Positions 12,437-23,091 of a stretch of DNA of 37,134 nt are shown here, piece by piece; position 1 is the stretch's first letter, and every line of letters begins with the position of its first letter. The notes under the pieces were generated by a model. That model saw only the letters and a program-made list of their open reading frames with translations, was not told the DNA's origin and searched no databases. Position numbers and translations under genes: made by a program. This stretch comes from Emmonsiellopsis sp. PD_33 (taxonomy: Eukaryota > Ascomycota > Eurotiomycetes > Onygenales > Ajellomycetaceae). The stretch spans positions 1 to 37,134 of the forward strand of contig JANTQF010000344.1 of the NCBI GenBank assembly GCA_032988165.1. Direction: 5' to 3'.

Positions 12437-14305
12437 ATGTCACATTACGCCTCAGATACGCCAAAGACATTTGTCCTGTGCTTTGATGGCACGGGGAACA
12501 AATTCAAAGGCGATGACTCAGACAGCAACGTTCTTAAAATTTTTCGCGTTAGTAATAATAAAATAACCAGTTATTCTCGCACTAGTTTGGAGGAGGAATA
12601 CTAACCTCCGTGCTAGATGTTGGATCGAGAGGGGCAGCAATTCCACTATTATCAGCCAGGAATTGGGACCTATGTATCGTCAACGACAGTGGGAAGTTCG
12701 GGCGTCTTTTCACGCATCAAGCATTCTTTCATAAAGGCAAAGGACTCAGCCATCGGGTCCTCTTTCGCTCACCATGTGTTGGGAGGATATCGTTTTCTTA
12801 TGCGGTACTATTCACCCGGCGATGACATATATTTCTTCGGGTTTAGTCGCGGGGCATATACCGCTCGTTTCCTTGCTGAAATGCTTGATTTTATCGGCCT
12901 TCTCAGCATTGGGAACGAAGAGTTGGTCCAGTTTGCCTGGCAAACATTTGCAAAATGGCAGCAGCGTGGTGACGATAGCGAAGAAGACATTACAGAGAGA
13001 CAAAAACTTTTCTGCTTCATGAAAGCGTTTCGCGAGACCTTCAGTCGTCCAGTCGAACGAATACGATTTCTAGGCTTATTTGACACTGTCAACAGTGTTC
13101 CAAAATTCGAGTCTCCCTGGATGGAGCGAAGCAGGTTTCCCTACACAGCGAGAAGCACTGCCAAGGTTATCAGACACGCAGTTGGTATCGACGAAAGGCG
13201 CGCCAAGTTCCGTCAAGATTTGATTTCTGAAAACCAACCGTCTAGAAAGCGTGCTTACTCCCGTAACCCTCCTCCCCATGAAAAGAATGGAACAAAGCCC
13301 TCAAACGGCGCTAGTTCAAAACAATCGAGTCATTTCACCTCCCACCTATCTACCTTTCAATCAGAGAACCGATATCGTCCCTCCCATCGCCGTTACCCAG
13401 TGTCCCGTCGGTCCAGCTTACCTATCCCGACTCATGAGGCGCCGGCCGACTCCACGGGGCCCACGGACGAAATTTCCCCCGTTGCTCCAGCGGCACCTGA
13501 CACTGATTCAGTCGAATCGGACCAGTCCGTCCAAGATATCCAGGAGGTTTGGTTTCCAGGCGGCCATGCCGACATTGGCGGCGGATGGAACCACATGCCC
13601 GGCGAAATATGGCCACTCAGCCATGCACCTCTTGTCTGGATGGTCCATGAAGCGGAGCGCGCGGGATTACAATTTGACGAGCGCAAGTTGAAGCAGTTTG
13701 AGTGCGCCGTCGAGTTTGAAGGAGAAGTCACCCCAATCCTGAGCGGGTGGGAATTTCACCAGACACCTCCAAAAACTCAACCAGAGATCAAAATTGAAGG
13801 GGAACCTTGCACGGAAGTGCACACCAATGGAGTTACGCATCAGTCTGATTCATGCATAAGCTTCCACAGAGCTCTTGAGCTCTCCAGTACCAAGGGCCAC
13901 CTCCATGACTGCCTCAGCTTTAAAGCAGGCTTGTCGACAATGTCTGTGTTAAGTTGGAACGTGATGGAGTATCTTCCATTCAAGCGAATGGACCTCCAGG
14001 AAGACGGTTCATGGACCCCTATCCGCTGGCCCCTTCCCCGTGGAGAAGTGCGCGACATTCCATTGGGAGCACATATTCATAATAGTGCGATAAGGCGGAT
14101 GAAGGCAGACCCAAAGTATCGCCCCGGCAACTTGATTATTGGTGGTGGCGGCCGTGGAGTGAAGAAAGCTCCCAAAGCTTTGGGTATGGGCGCATGGGTT
14201 GTTTCCGATTATGAAGGCGACATGGTCAGGGAAACATACGTGAGGGAAAGCCTGTCAAAGAATGGATCACAGAAGAACGGCGTGCAGAACAATGGGGGGC
14301 AATAA
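12437..14305 (+). CDS. DUF2235 (Tle1-like) alpha/beta-hydrolase-domain protein
   Basis: Member of the DUF2235 family, an alpha/beta-hydrolase fold found in many fungi and related to bacterial phospholipases; the fungal role is unknown. Exon 1 12437-12547 and exon 2 12617-14305 give 599 residues; the 69-bp intron has a TACTAAC-like site. It starts with LCFDGTGNKF, the hallmark N-terminal motif. The nucleophile elbow GFSRGAYTAR places the candidate Ser near residue 114, and WFPGGHADIGGGW (about residue 350) carries the catalytic-site His/Asp region. Between them is a hydrophilic, Pro/Ser/Arg-rich insert (about residues 240-345) with no domain. The C-terminus ends in an Asn/Gly/Gln-rich tail. 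Neither a signal peptide nor a membrane segment is seen, so it is probably cytosolic. Confidence 0.9.
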
Positions 14306-14634
14306 GCGATTGGATTCTATTACCTTTCGGTTTCATTTTTTTTATTTTTCACTTCACTTTTTGTAACTTTTATATACCCTTCCTTTTTCCTTATTCGCTA
14401 ACCCTTTGGGTATCAGATTGCAGTTTTAGTACCCATTTAATATTTATTAATACCCATATGCCTAAAACCATTTAAGAAATTGCTAGCTGACTGAACCATC
14501 CACACCTTATGCTTGCTTATTCATGATTATACCATACTGCCCCATCACATTAAGCAATAAGCCCCATATACCATGGCAGAGGACAAAGAATAGTCTCAAT
14601 AAATCTCAGACTCTTCTGCAATCACTGGTAAGCG
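14306..14634. other. AT-rich 3' flank of the DUF2235 gene up to the CpG-free block
   Basis: Poly-pyrimidine and AT-rich sequence with no coding frame I can support. The last CpG before the CpG-free block is at 14633-14634. Confidence 0.5.
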
Positions 14635-14963
14635 CCCATTCAATTATTTTGTCCAACAAAAGGTAGATGAGTAGGTATGAGAGAATGGTTTTGAAAGAGA
14701 GAATTACTCCCCCAAAGAAGTGAAGTAGAAATAAGTTTCATAATGAAATAGCTATGAGAGTTAGAAAAGAATATGAAACCAGAGGTGAGGGAAACATTTC
14801 TTCTAATTCCTACTCATTGAAACATTCTTCAGTCAATCCACAGCTCAAGAATCCCAAACTTAATATGTTATATTATGTTATATTTTAACATCCAGGGGGG
14901 GTGGGTGTAGCCCATCCTCCAGAGGCCTCCTGAAGGGCATAGAGATGTGTCATGCTACTGCAC

Positions 14964-14985
14964 TATCTATCTATCTATCTATCAT
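14964..14985. repeat. CTAT microsatellite
   Basis: About five CTAT units at the presumed 3' end of the LINE. Simple-repeat tails are common at LINE 3' ends, so this may mark the boundary. Confidence 0.6.
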
Positions 14986-17900
14986 ATTATATTATACATG
15001 TGATGGGATGGAAAGCAAAGTGGTATACAGAGGGTGAACTCTTGAGAAGACTTGGCAAGAGTCAGACATCTACCCTTGGCCCAATGTATGGCTGGGGGCA
15101 GTGAGGTTCAAGCAGTAAGCTATAAAGAGAAGTGGGATTGAGGCTAGGCTTGCTAGTGAGGAGGCTGCATGTTGCCCAAAGTGCATGAAGCAAGGAAAGA
15201 AGTGCTAATAGCATGTGAGAGAAATTGATAGTGCACCTGCTCAGGGCCTGCTGATAGGCTGCAAAAGGAAAAACTAGGGGTAAAGAAATAAAGAAGTTAT
15301 TACAGATAAAGAAGAGAGTAGGGCCTTCAACAGGTACAAACCTGCAAATAGAACTGAGTGACCTCAAGTAGTTCCTTAAATGAGGATAGTATGAGAGATC
15401 CCAGGTAGTGTATTGCATCAGCCTTCATGATTAGCAGCTAAAGTGGCCTCTGTAGCTAGCAAGAAAAGTAGCATTAACTCTTGCAGCAGAGCACTAAGTG
15501 CTCTGAACTCTTATTATATCTGCATGTGCAGGACAGCTTAGCCTCCTCATGATGAAATCATCAATGATACCAAGCAAAATCCCCATAAGAGAATCATATA
15601 GCAAGTCAGCAGTAAAGGACTATCCTCAGGAGTTTCAGCTCCAGAGGCACAGCTATCTTGATAGTTAAATTTCTCAGCTGCTTGAATTGCTAATATCATC
15701 TGAAAAGCTTTTCTTTTACTAGGTCTCATCAGGACTTCAGTGCCTCCTATCTCAGAAGTCTAGTAGACATTCAGATGCTAGTAATTATTAGGGCAGCCTC
15801 AGGTCTGTAGGCTCTGTAACCTGCAGGTGATGCCCCTTATTTAGCAAGTTCATCAGCTGCTTTATTACTAGTCACTTCAGTGTGACTGGAGACTCAGTAT
15901 ATCTTTATGTTGTATAGCTTCATAAGCTTCTAGCACTGTAGGAATGCTTACTGAGACAAGAATAGCATTTCTCTCTGTAGGCCCCAGATGACAGACATAC
16001 TATTAATGTAAAGTCAGATTTTCTGATTATCCTGTCTGAGCACTATCACTACATACTTTAATGCATAGTATGTGGTAACTACTTCAGCATTGAAAATGTA
16101 AGTACAGGAGTCTATCACAGCAACTAGAGTAGCTACTTGTGTTTTTCTATAATAAACTGCAAACCCATATTCAATATGTTAGGTCTCATCAAGCTGATGT
16201 TTGAATTCATCAGGAAAGATTATGATTATATCTAGGGGAAGGGATTTTCATTAAGCTTTAAAGACTGTGGCTGCAGCCTTCTTCAGGATCTCTTCTGTTG
16301 GGTTTGTAAGGCAGCTAGGAGAGAGGTGATGCTCCTGATTTGTCAGCCTCTTCACTTCTAGGAGCAGGGCTCCTAGCAGTTGGAGCTTGATCTTGAGGTG
16401 TTGTCTCTATTTAGCTCCCTATTCTCTTTGGATTCATAGAGGCTTGATGTGTGGAACAAGCAGGTGATGCTGATTGACAGTCTGAAGTTGAACTATAAAA
16501 TATAGTTTAGCCTCCTTAAGGGCCATCATCATAGGTAGCAGCTCTGCATCTCAGAAGAGGGTTACTATGGGTGTTGTGCAGAAAACAGGAAAAACACCTT
16601 ACACAGTGAGAGTAAGAGTCTTCTCTACCAGGTTTACATGCCAGTCAAGATGGGTGCTAATCATTGTCATTCTAGTATATCTAAATAGCTTTAAGTAGCC
16701 CCTATACCATGCCTCCACACCATATGTTAATGATGGTATAATGTAGGTAGTGACCACTTTGCAGAGGAAGGCAGCAGAGGGGCCATTCTTAGTTCAGATG
16801 AGATTATAGATGTATTGAGTAATTACTTTAGTCTTCTTAACTCATACTGTAAGATGAGAGCATCATGTGAGGCAGCAGTTAAAGTACATACTCAGCTAGT
16901 AGAGTATAGATACTTACTCCTATTCTATTGAGACAGAATGTATGATTAGTATGTTATTTACTGTCACTGAGGGGTTGTTGTTATGTCACTTCTTGGTGAG
17001 GTGTATTATTTCAAATTTATCTGGGGTAAAGGCTACCTTGTTAGCCTCCTCCCAGCTGAGGACACTGCAGATATCCTGACCCAGAAGCTCCATATTAAAG
17101 TATAGAAAGTCTGTTACCCTGTAGAGGCTAAGGTCATTAGCATAGCTAAAGTGGAGAGTCATGTCCTGCATGAGGAGCACTGCTAAGTATAGCAAGTAGA
17201 GGACTGATAATAGAGAGGACCCTTGGGAAGTCTCATATTAGACTGGGTATGCTATCATCTTCATCTCCTCCAGATGAACCTGAGCAAGCCTCTCACTAAG
17301 GAAGCTATTGATAAGGTAGAGTAGGTATTACAATTACTCTTATTAGACTATTTATTGTAGGAGACATCTCCAGTACAGAGCATTAAAAGCCCCTTGAATA
17401 TTCATTGTGACCATAATTATCTCTTTGCCTTGAGTAAAGACAACCTCCACATTGTAGGCAAAGAAAGTAATGAGATTTATGGTAGAGTGCCTTAGTAGTA
17501 TCTCACTGTGCTGCAGGCTGAGAATCCCCTGACTAAGAGCTGTGCAGGTAATTCTCTGGGCTATGACACATTCAAGCCCCTTGGAGATGATGAAGAGAAG
17601 GGTAATAGGCCTTTATGAGTATATTAAACTCTTATCTTACTTTTCTGTCTTGAGAATCATTGCCACCTCAGCAAGCTTCCAGGAGGCAGGAAAGTATTGA
17701 AGATAGATATAGTAATTATAGAGAGCTTATATGTATAATTTGATGTTATCTCAGTATGCTTTGAGCAGCCAGATAGTGATGCCATTCATACCCAGAGAGA
17801 TACTCTGAACACCAATGATATTCTATTCTACCTCCTCAAGAAAGATATAGGTCTTCCAGGAGAGAGTCTCTTTCTCCTCCCAGTGTTCATCTGCAAGGGG

Positions 17901-19032
17901 GTTATGACTAAGATCATTCAATAAGTTATATCAGTTCAGAATAGCCTTCTAAAGGGCCTCTGCCTTCTCTGCCATCTCTTTGATGATGCTATCTCCAACC
18001 CATAAGGGAAGGGCCTTAAAGTGAGGTTCCAGTTTGTGCCATGCAATGATTTGGTAAAGATCTTTATTATCACTGATGTCATTAATGGTTTCCTGCCAGT
18101 AAGCCTGCTTGGCCTTGCATATTATATCTTTAAAATGGAAGTAGCTTTCCTCTGTCTTAAGAGCTATTCACTCTTTATAAGCATATTAGTAGTTGTCTGT
18201 TTATCATGATATAGCCTAGCAGCTTTCATCTGCAGGCCTACTAACTATTTTAATGGCTTTAGTAAACCCATCAGCTAAGCAGATAGTGAGCTCATCCAGT
18301 TGGGAAGTAATCTCAATTGAGTCTAGAAATGATAGTGATCTTACCTTGCCTCAAAGAAGCCCTGAGAATCTATTTAATTCTTATTCTGAGACTCACCAGT
18401 AATGAGATTCCAGTTGGACCTGCCACTATACTGATACTAATATGAGGATAGTCTGGTAGTTAGATCTACAGTGTAGATCCTATTAGACCACTGAAGTTAT
18501 AAAAGAAATGTTGAAGAAGCTGAGATTAATAATATATCCTGCAGAATGTATTAGAACCTTAGTCTTCCTAATGAAGTTCATTCCACTGATACTGGCTTAG
18601 CTGGCAATCTCCCTCTCTCAGTGCAGATTAGGAGAGCCTGGCTTAAAGGTATCATATTTTGCATTGAAATTCCCCCCAATCAGGCAGTTGGTCAGAGAAG
18701 TGAGGAACATAATATAGTCAACAGTTTCATCTATAGTGAGTTATCAGTAGGCATTGAGGATCCTGCACTCATTAATAGTCACTCAGATAAGGTCCCTGCT
18801 CTGCACAGACTAATATTATTGTGCCTGAATGCCATTACTTTTACACATATAGATTATAACTCAGGGCTGTTTCAGTTTCCTCTCTGTAGGGTCCAAGTTG
18901 TCTCAGCAGTCTGAGGGGGCATAACAATCATACACTGAGTAATTAAAGGTTTTCATGCCCAGGAAAGTAAACAGTTTCTGGATGTAGATGACCTTGCAGT
19001 TCTGTTCAAAGTCTAGTTATAGAGTTATAGTG

Positions 19033-19053
19033 TGTCAGGGCACAGCCCTGACA
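19033..19053. repeat. Perfect 9-bp inverted repeat, 3-nt loop
   Basis: Arms TGTCAGGGC (19033-19041) and GCCCTGACA (19045-19053) around loop ACA. It lies within the LINE near the presumed start of the endonuclease ORF. Confidence 0.8.
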
Positions 19054-19171
19054 GTATTGACCTAGTAGACTCAGAGCAATCTAGAGTCTTGCTGATAGTT
19101 ATTACAGTATTAACTGCAACATCATGTCTGGTATTCTAATATTAAGAGATGGTAGAGGTATTATATGTTAG

Positions 19172-19206
19172 GTTCATAAGCTCTGAGCCATTCAGAGCTT
19201 ATGAAC
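19172..19206. repeat. Perfect 15-bp inverted repeat at the LINE ORF1/ORF2 junction
   Basis: Left arm GTTCATAAGCTCTGA (19172-19186), right arm TCAGAGCTTATGAAC (19192-19206), 5-nt spacer. On the element's coding (minus) strand the loop reads ATGGC and is preceded by TGA, giving TGAATG. It sits between ORF1 remnants and the endonuclease region. Confidence 0.85.
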
Positions 19207-21109
19207 TGCAGGCTTGAAGAACATGCTAGTTGAGACTACCTTGAAATGCTATTGAGTACTTATATCAGGCCTTGAAGCTGGTAACTATTGTTCAGTCCTG
19301 CTCATTACTGAAGAGAGTACTGTTTTGAGATGCTAAGTAGTTCCTCTTTCTTGTTGTATAAGATGTGGCCCCATCTGAGCTAAGAAGGAGTAATAAAGGA
19401 GTTTGCTTGTTAATTTCTGAGAGATGATCAGCTCTCTAGTCAGAGGGCTGTAGGGTCCTACCAGATGTCTGAGTGTATTCAGGCCCTTTCTAGGCTAATG
19501 AGATATCTTAATTAAGGTTCTTCTTAGCCTGTGTGTCTTGATAGCAGCAGTTCCTGTATCTTCAGATGCCAGTAAGTTTCTTCTTGATTGAGTACCTGAG
19601 AGTGCCATTCACCCACCTGGGGGCTGCAGGGCACAGGTCATGACTAGCTGAGTATGGGTCATAGTAGTTTGTATAATATAATTTGACAGTGTATAGGGTC
19701 TCAGCAGGACTCTCATACTAGTTGATGTATACACTACAGTTTGAGCAACAGATGAGTCTGATGTAGCAAGATAGATGATAGTATCTCTAGCATCCAGAAT
19801 TATATCTTTATACAGCAGGTTTCTTGATAATGAGCCTTAAGGGCTCACTGGCATTGAAAAGCTGAAAGCTTAGAACTAGCTTCAGAAATGAGACTATTCA
19901 TGTAGTCTTACCTATCTGAGAGTTAGTATCATGTCATGATGGTCAGCAGTTTACTGAAACTTCTTGAGTCTGAGTTCTAACCTTAAAAGTAATTTTCAGG
20001 GTTGTGTCTATAACTGAGCTATCATAGCATGAGATGGAGGTTGAGATGCCAGAAATAGTATAGTTCACCTACTATTAAGAGAGAGCAACCTCAGTGGCAT
20101 CCAGTACATCACAGATGACCACAGTGACCTTAGAGGTGATGAGGAGGTTACAGACTGTAAGGTCTATAGGGGTGATAGCCCATTCTGACCTGATGAGCTC
20201 TATCTGGGATATCCTCATCACACTCTCTACCCCTTCAATGCATGCTACTATAGCCTGTTGAATCACATATGATTCCTGGCAAGAGAGTTGAAGCTGAGGG
20301 GGGAGAGTGATGAGAACCCAGTAATCCTTCCATGTAGCTGATAAGGCTGTGGAGCTGCTACATGCTAAAGAGGTTGAAACTGAGGTTTTAGGGACCCTAG
20401 CAGCCAGTGTCACAGGCTTGGCAGGCTAAATATTGGCACCTGAATTTTTCAGGGTCTTAGTAATGCCCATCCAGAAGATGGACTTCACTGAGGCAGTAAT
20501 CATTACTGACTGGCTACATACTTATAGGGGAATATAGTTCTCCCCATTGGTCTCTGCATAGCCAGAGAAGGAGACAAAGCTGATGAATTTCTCACAGACA
20601 GCCTGGGCAAAAGCTCTGTGTGCTGACTGCTTGTGGGATGCCACAAAGTTATCAATAGAGGTCATGAGAGAGCTGAGTACTTCTCACTTGATCTTAGCCT
20701 GTTAGTCAGCCTCCTGCAGCTGGCTTTGAATGGCTGTAGAGGCAGTTGTGGGCTTCACATTGATTCCTTTGAGGGCAGGGGGAGGCAGGATGTGGTGTGC
20801 CTGCTGTTGCTGCTTGTTGGCCCTCTCTATGTGTAGATTGGAGGGTGATTTGGGGTCTTGTAGCTGCATGAAGTCAGCCTGGTTATGGTCCTCTAGAGGA
20901 GGATGGGACAGAGTTGAAGGCTTCATGGCCACCCTGGACAGTGATATATTGCTGCTGGGGAGGCAAAGAGGGTCATAGGGATGTTGGTGAACATCTAGAG
21001 GGTATAAAACAGTGAAAAGCAATGTGAAAGAGTGATTTTTCAAAGGTACCCCCCTGTTTGTGAGGTGTTGTAAGGATGATCCTGAACTTAATGAGCTCTG
21101 AAACTTGCA

Positions 21110-21370
21110 TTAGTACAGGCACACTTTACCTAGATATATACCAGCCGACCCAATCATATATCCCACATATTTGAAGATATTGCGTACAACCTCCAGTTTG
21201 CTGATATGTAGATCAGGGTTTCTCGTCCTTCTACCTCCCCCAATATCCTCAGTAAGGACGAAATATGCGTCCAACTCGGAACCGCTTTCTAGCCCAGGTG
21301 TAAGAAAGGTGAATTCAGGGACTGTATAGCCTGGAGACCAATCTTTGTGGCGACTACGACAGTGACTGGG
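21110..21370 (-). pseudogene. Truncated protein-like frame abutting the LINE
   Basis: An open frame of about 86 codons without an early ATG, bounded upstream by TGA (21373-21371) and ending with TAA (21112-21110). Its composition is protein-like, with pieces such as KDWSPGYTVPEF, SGSELDAYFVLTEDIGGG and NPDLHISKLEVV. Coding character fades near 21146, where the CpG-free block begins, so the last few residues may be LINE sequence. It could be the remnant of a gene cut by the insertion, or a lost exon of the neighbouring F-box gene; I could not find a splice path joining them. No family recognised. Confidence 0.35.
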
Positions 21371-21512
21371 TCACTGCATGGCCTAGTTACCGACAGAGAT
21401 CAAGGCAAAAGCGGATATAGAGGACGTGTCTACCAAGGTTGACGGATTTGCGACTTTCTCTTTGCATGGCTGTGCGAAATCAAAGTTTTGCAAACATTTT
21501 CATAATAGACAG

Positions 21513-22613
21513 TCATTCCTTCACCCTCTTCGATCGTAACTCGGGAGCCAATTCCAGCGCTCCGTGACAACTTTTGATATGCTCCAGGAATTCAGACTTT
21601 GATCTCGCACGCTGGCGTCGCCCAAGAAGCACATAGTAGGTTGAAACCCCCGGAACTGATAGCTGAGTAACCACATCGGAAGCAAGCTGCCCGAATCGAT
21701 AATCCTCCCACATCAGAGCACACCCTCGACACCAAATACCGTGTTCAACACTCCCGTCTGGCTGTAGGGAAGGGAAGGGAACAGAAGCCATGCCGCAGTA
21801 TCGGTCCCTAGGAGCAATTTCCTGGGACGGTAAAGTTGAAGGATTCTGGGATAAAGGCTCCAATGGGGCATCCAAGAGGCTCTTATATGTATGAAATTCC
21901 CGAATCCTTGCACCCCCTTCTCCCATAACAGGCCCAGTAGGGACTATGGCAGCAATCGACCCATGGATTTTGATTGCAACCTCCTTTGCGGCTCTTACGC
22001 TGACAAGTCGTACTTTTCGCTTGCGTGAAACATGGTGACCAACCGAATAAGTCCCAGGAATACCGCACATAAACGGTACACCCTCTAATTGGTGTTTTGT
22101 AAGTTTAAAGCACTTTTCAGCCATCGAGGTAGGGATGACCCAAAATGACTGGTTGCGGTGGAGGCATTCATAACAGCATCGTTCGCATGTCGGAAGGAAT
22201 ATAAAAGGGCCAAACTCTCCGCAAGAACGACATCTCTCGGATAATAGAGCTTGATATAGCGTACTTGTTGAATGGAAACGAATGAGGCGTGTTCGAGCCA
22301 GCGCACCTAACATGCGTGGTGCGTGCTGTACCAGGCGGTAGTATCCCGGCAATGATTCAACCACGGCTTTACCGCGGAGAGAGACGCAACAGATGCGCGA
22401 CAAAGACTGAAAATCCATCACATTGAAAGTAAGATATAGTAGCTCTAGTGGTAAGACATCGAGTGAACCAAGGGAAGACCCTCTGGCATCGCGTTTTATT
22501 GATAGGAACCGCGCAGGGTCATGGATTCTGATCATGGATTCGAGGAGATGCTCAGGCCGACAGCTTAGACGCGAGAGAAGATCTTCCGAGACACATAGGT
22601 CGCTCGCCATCAT
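21513..22613 (-). CDS. F-box domain protein with Cys-rich segment
   Basis: Single-exon frame of 366 residues starting with two ATGs (22613 and 22610). Residues about 50-95 fit an F-box (LDVLPLELLYLTFNVMDFQS followed by LSRICCVSLRG), the Skp1-binding module of SCF ubiquitin ligases and other fungal adaptors. Next comes a Cys cluster (C128, C131, C143, C146, C147, C150) that could bind zinc, and a later WCRGC motif. The C-terminal FLEHIKSCH is common in lineage-specific fungal F-box proteins with no known substrate. No repeats (WD40, LRR) follow. The real start may be either Met. Confidence 0.8.
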   Translation of the reverse strand: MMASDLCVSEDLLSRLSCRPEHLLESMIRIHDPARFLSIKRDARGSSLGSLDVLPLELLYLTFNVMDFQSLSRICCVSLRGKAVVESLPGYYRLVQHAPRMLGALARTRLIRFHSTSTLYQALLSERCRSCGEFGPFIFLPTCERCCYECLHRNQSFWVIPTSMAEKCFKLTKHQLEGVPFMCGIPGTYSVGHHVSRKRKVRLVSVRAAKEVAIKIHGSIAAIVPTGPVMGEGGARIREFHTYKSLLDAPLEPLSQNPSTLPSQEIAPRDRYCGMASVPFPSLQPDGSVEHGIWCRGCALMWEDYRFGQLASDVVTQLSVPGVSTYYVLLGRRQRARSKSEFLEHIKSCHGALELAPELRSKRVKE

Positions 22614-22875
22614 AGAGGACTAGAAAAAGGCCTGCAATTATAGAGAAAATACTTTTAAGTTGAGCGGTTGTTGGAGTTGATAGACAAGTTAGGGCTTCAA
22701 TAAGAACAGCTTATGTAATCGGTCGTTATTGACTCCAGGGATGCGAGCAATAACGACACTTGAAAAGCAGGATAGTCTCAGTTTCGCTGCTCCTTACTGT
22801 TACGGAGATACTATCCAGCTATTTGAGCAGTATTCTAGGCCGTTTAAAAAAAAACGGAGCAAAAAAGTAAGCACA
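22614..22875. other. Spacer between F-box gene and tRNA
   Basis: Upstream region of the F-box gene; A-rich run near 22846-22866. The short poly-T seen on the minus strand after the tRNA (T's at about 22866-22861 and 22855-22847) can act as an RNA polymerase III stop. Confidence 0.5.
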
Positions 22876-22958
22876 AGCTCCAACCCTGATTCGAACAAGG
22901 GACATTGCGATATTAGCTGGACTGCAATCGCACGCTCTAACCGCTGAGCTACTGGAGC
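22876..22958 (-). tRNA. tRNA-Cys(GCA) with 10-nt intron
   Basis: Folds by eye as a complete cloverleaf. The acceptor GCTCCAG pairs with TTGGAGC, the D arm is GCTC..GAGC, the anticodon stem TGCGA/TCGCA, and the T arm CCTTG-TTCGAAT-CAGGG. The anticodon loop reads TTGCAG then A, with anticodon GCA, interrupted after position 37 by a 10-nt intron (22921-22912). Discriminator base is U73, as expected for tRNA-Cys. Mature length is 73 nt before CCA addition. A-box and B-box (GTTCGAATC) are intact. Confidence 0.93.
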
Positions 22959-23091
22959 TGCTTTGCCACAGGACGATCCTTTTAGGTTATTTGTGGGACG
23001 GTTGAGTGGGATTGTTTACGTAATACGCCGACCCCTTTGTTGAGTTTCAATATCAGATTCTCCTCAGGGGCAACATCACCAACCACCAACA
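22959..23091. other. Upstream flank of tRNA-Cys
   Basis: Short spacer; no feature beyond the tRNA's 5' flank and the leader of the small ORF that follows. Confidence 0.5.

Larger units (their letters stand above)
14890..21060 (-). mobile_element. Degenerate non-LTR retrotransposon (LINE with EN, RT and RNase H)
   Basis: Reading the minus strand from 21.06 kb downwards: a Gln/Pro-rich ORF1-like start (21043-20702), further ORF1 remnants (20413-20075), an AP-type endonuclease motif read as GGNFNA (18677-18660, from GGDFNA), reverse-transcriptase motifs QGS..LS.LY (from 17225) and YAND (17144-17133, from YADD), then an RNase H-like stretch (about 16200-16040). This ORF1-EN-RT-RNH order matches fungal Tad1/I-like LINEs. 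Frames are broken by many TAA, TAG and TGA codons, and catalytic Asp codons read as Asn, so it is inactive. A short CTAT repeat (14964-14985) could be part of the 3' tail. Both ends are approximate; I found no target-site duplication. Confidence 0.85.
14635..21145. repeat. CpG-free repeat block (mutated retroelement and flanks)
   Basis: Reading every line, I found no CG dinucleotide between 14635 and 21145, while genes on both sides are rich in them. GC, CA and TG are all common, so this is not just low G+C. From roughly 20% each C and G one would expect a few hundred CpGs by chance. This fits heavy C-to-T change at CpG in repeats, as described for Coccidioides. It coincides with the degenerate LINE below. 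Confidence 0.9.

Noticed and set aside
14635..21145. Classical CpA-type RIP as the cause of the mutated repeat
   Set aside because: CpA and TpG remain plentiful while CpG is absent, so the main signal is CpG loss; a minor non-CpG component cannot be excluded.
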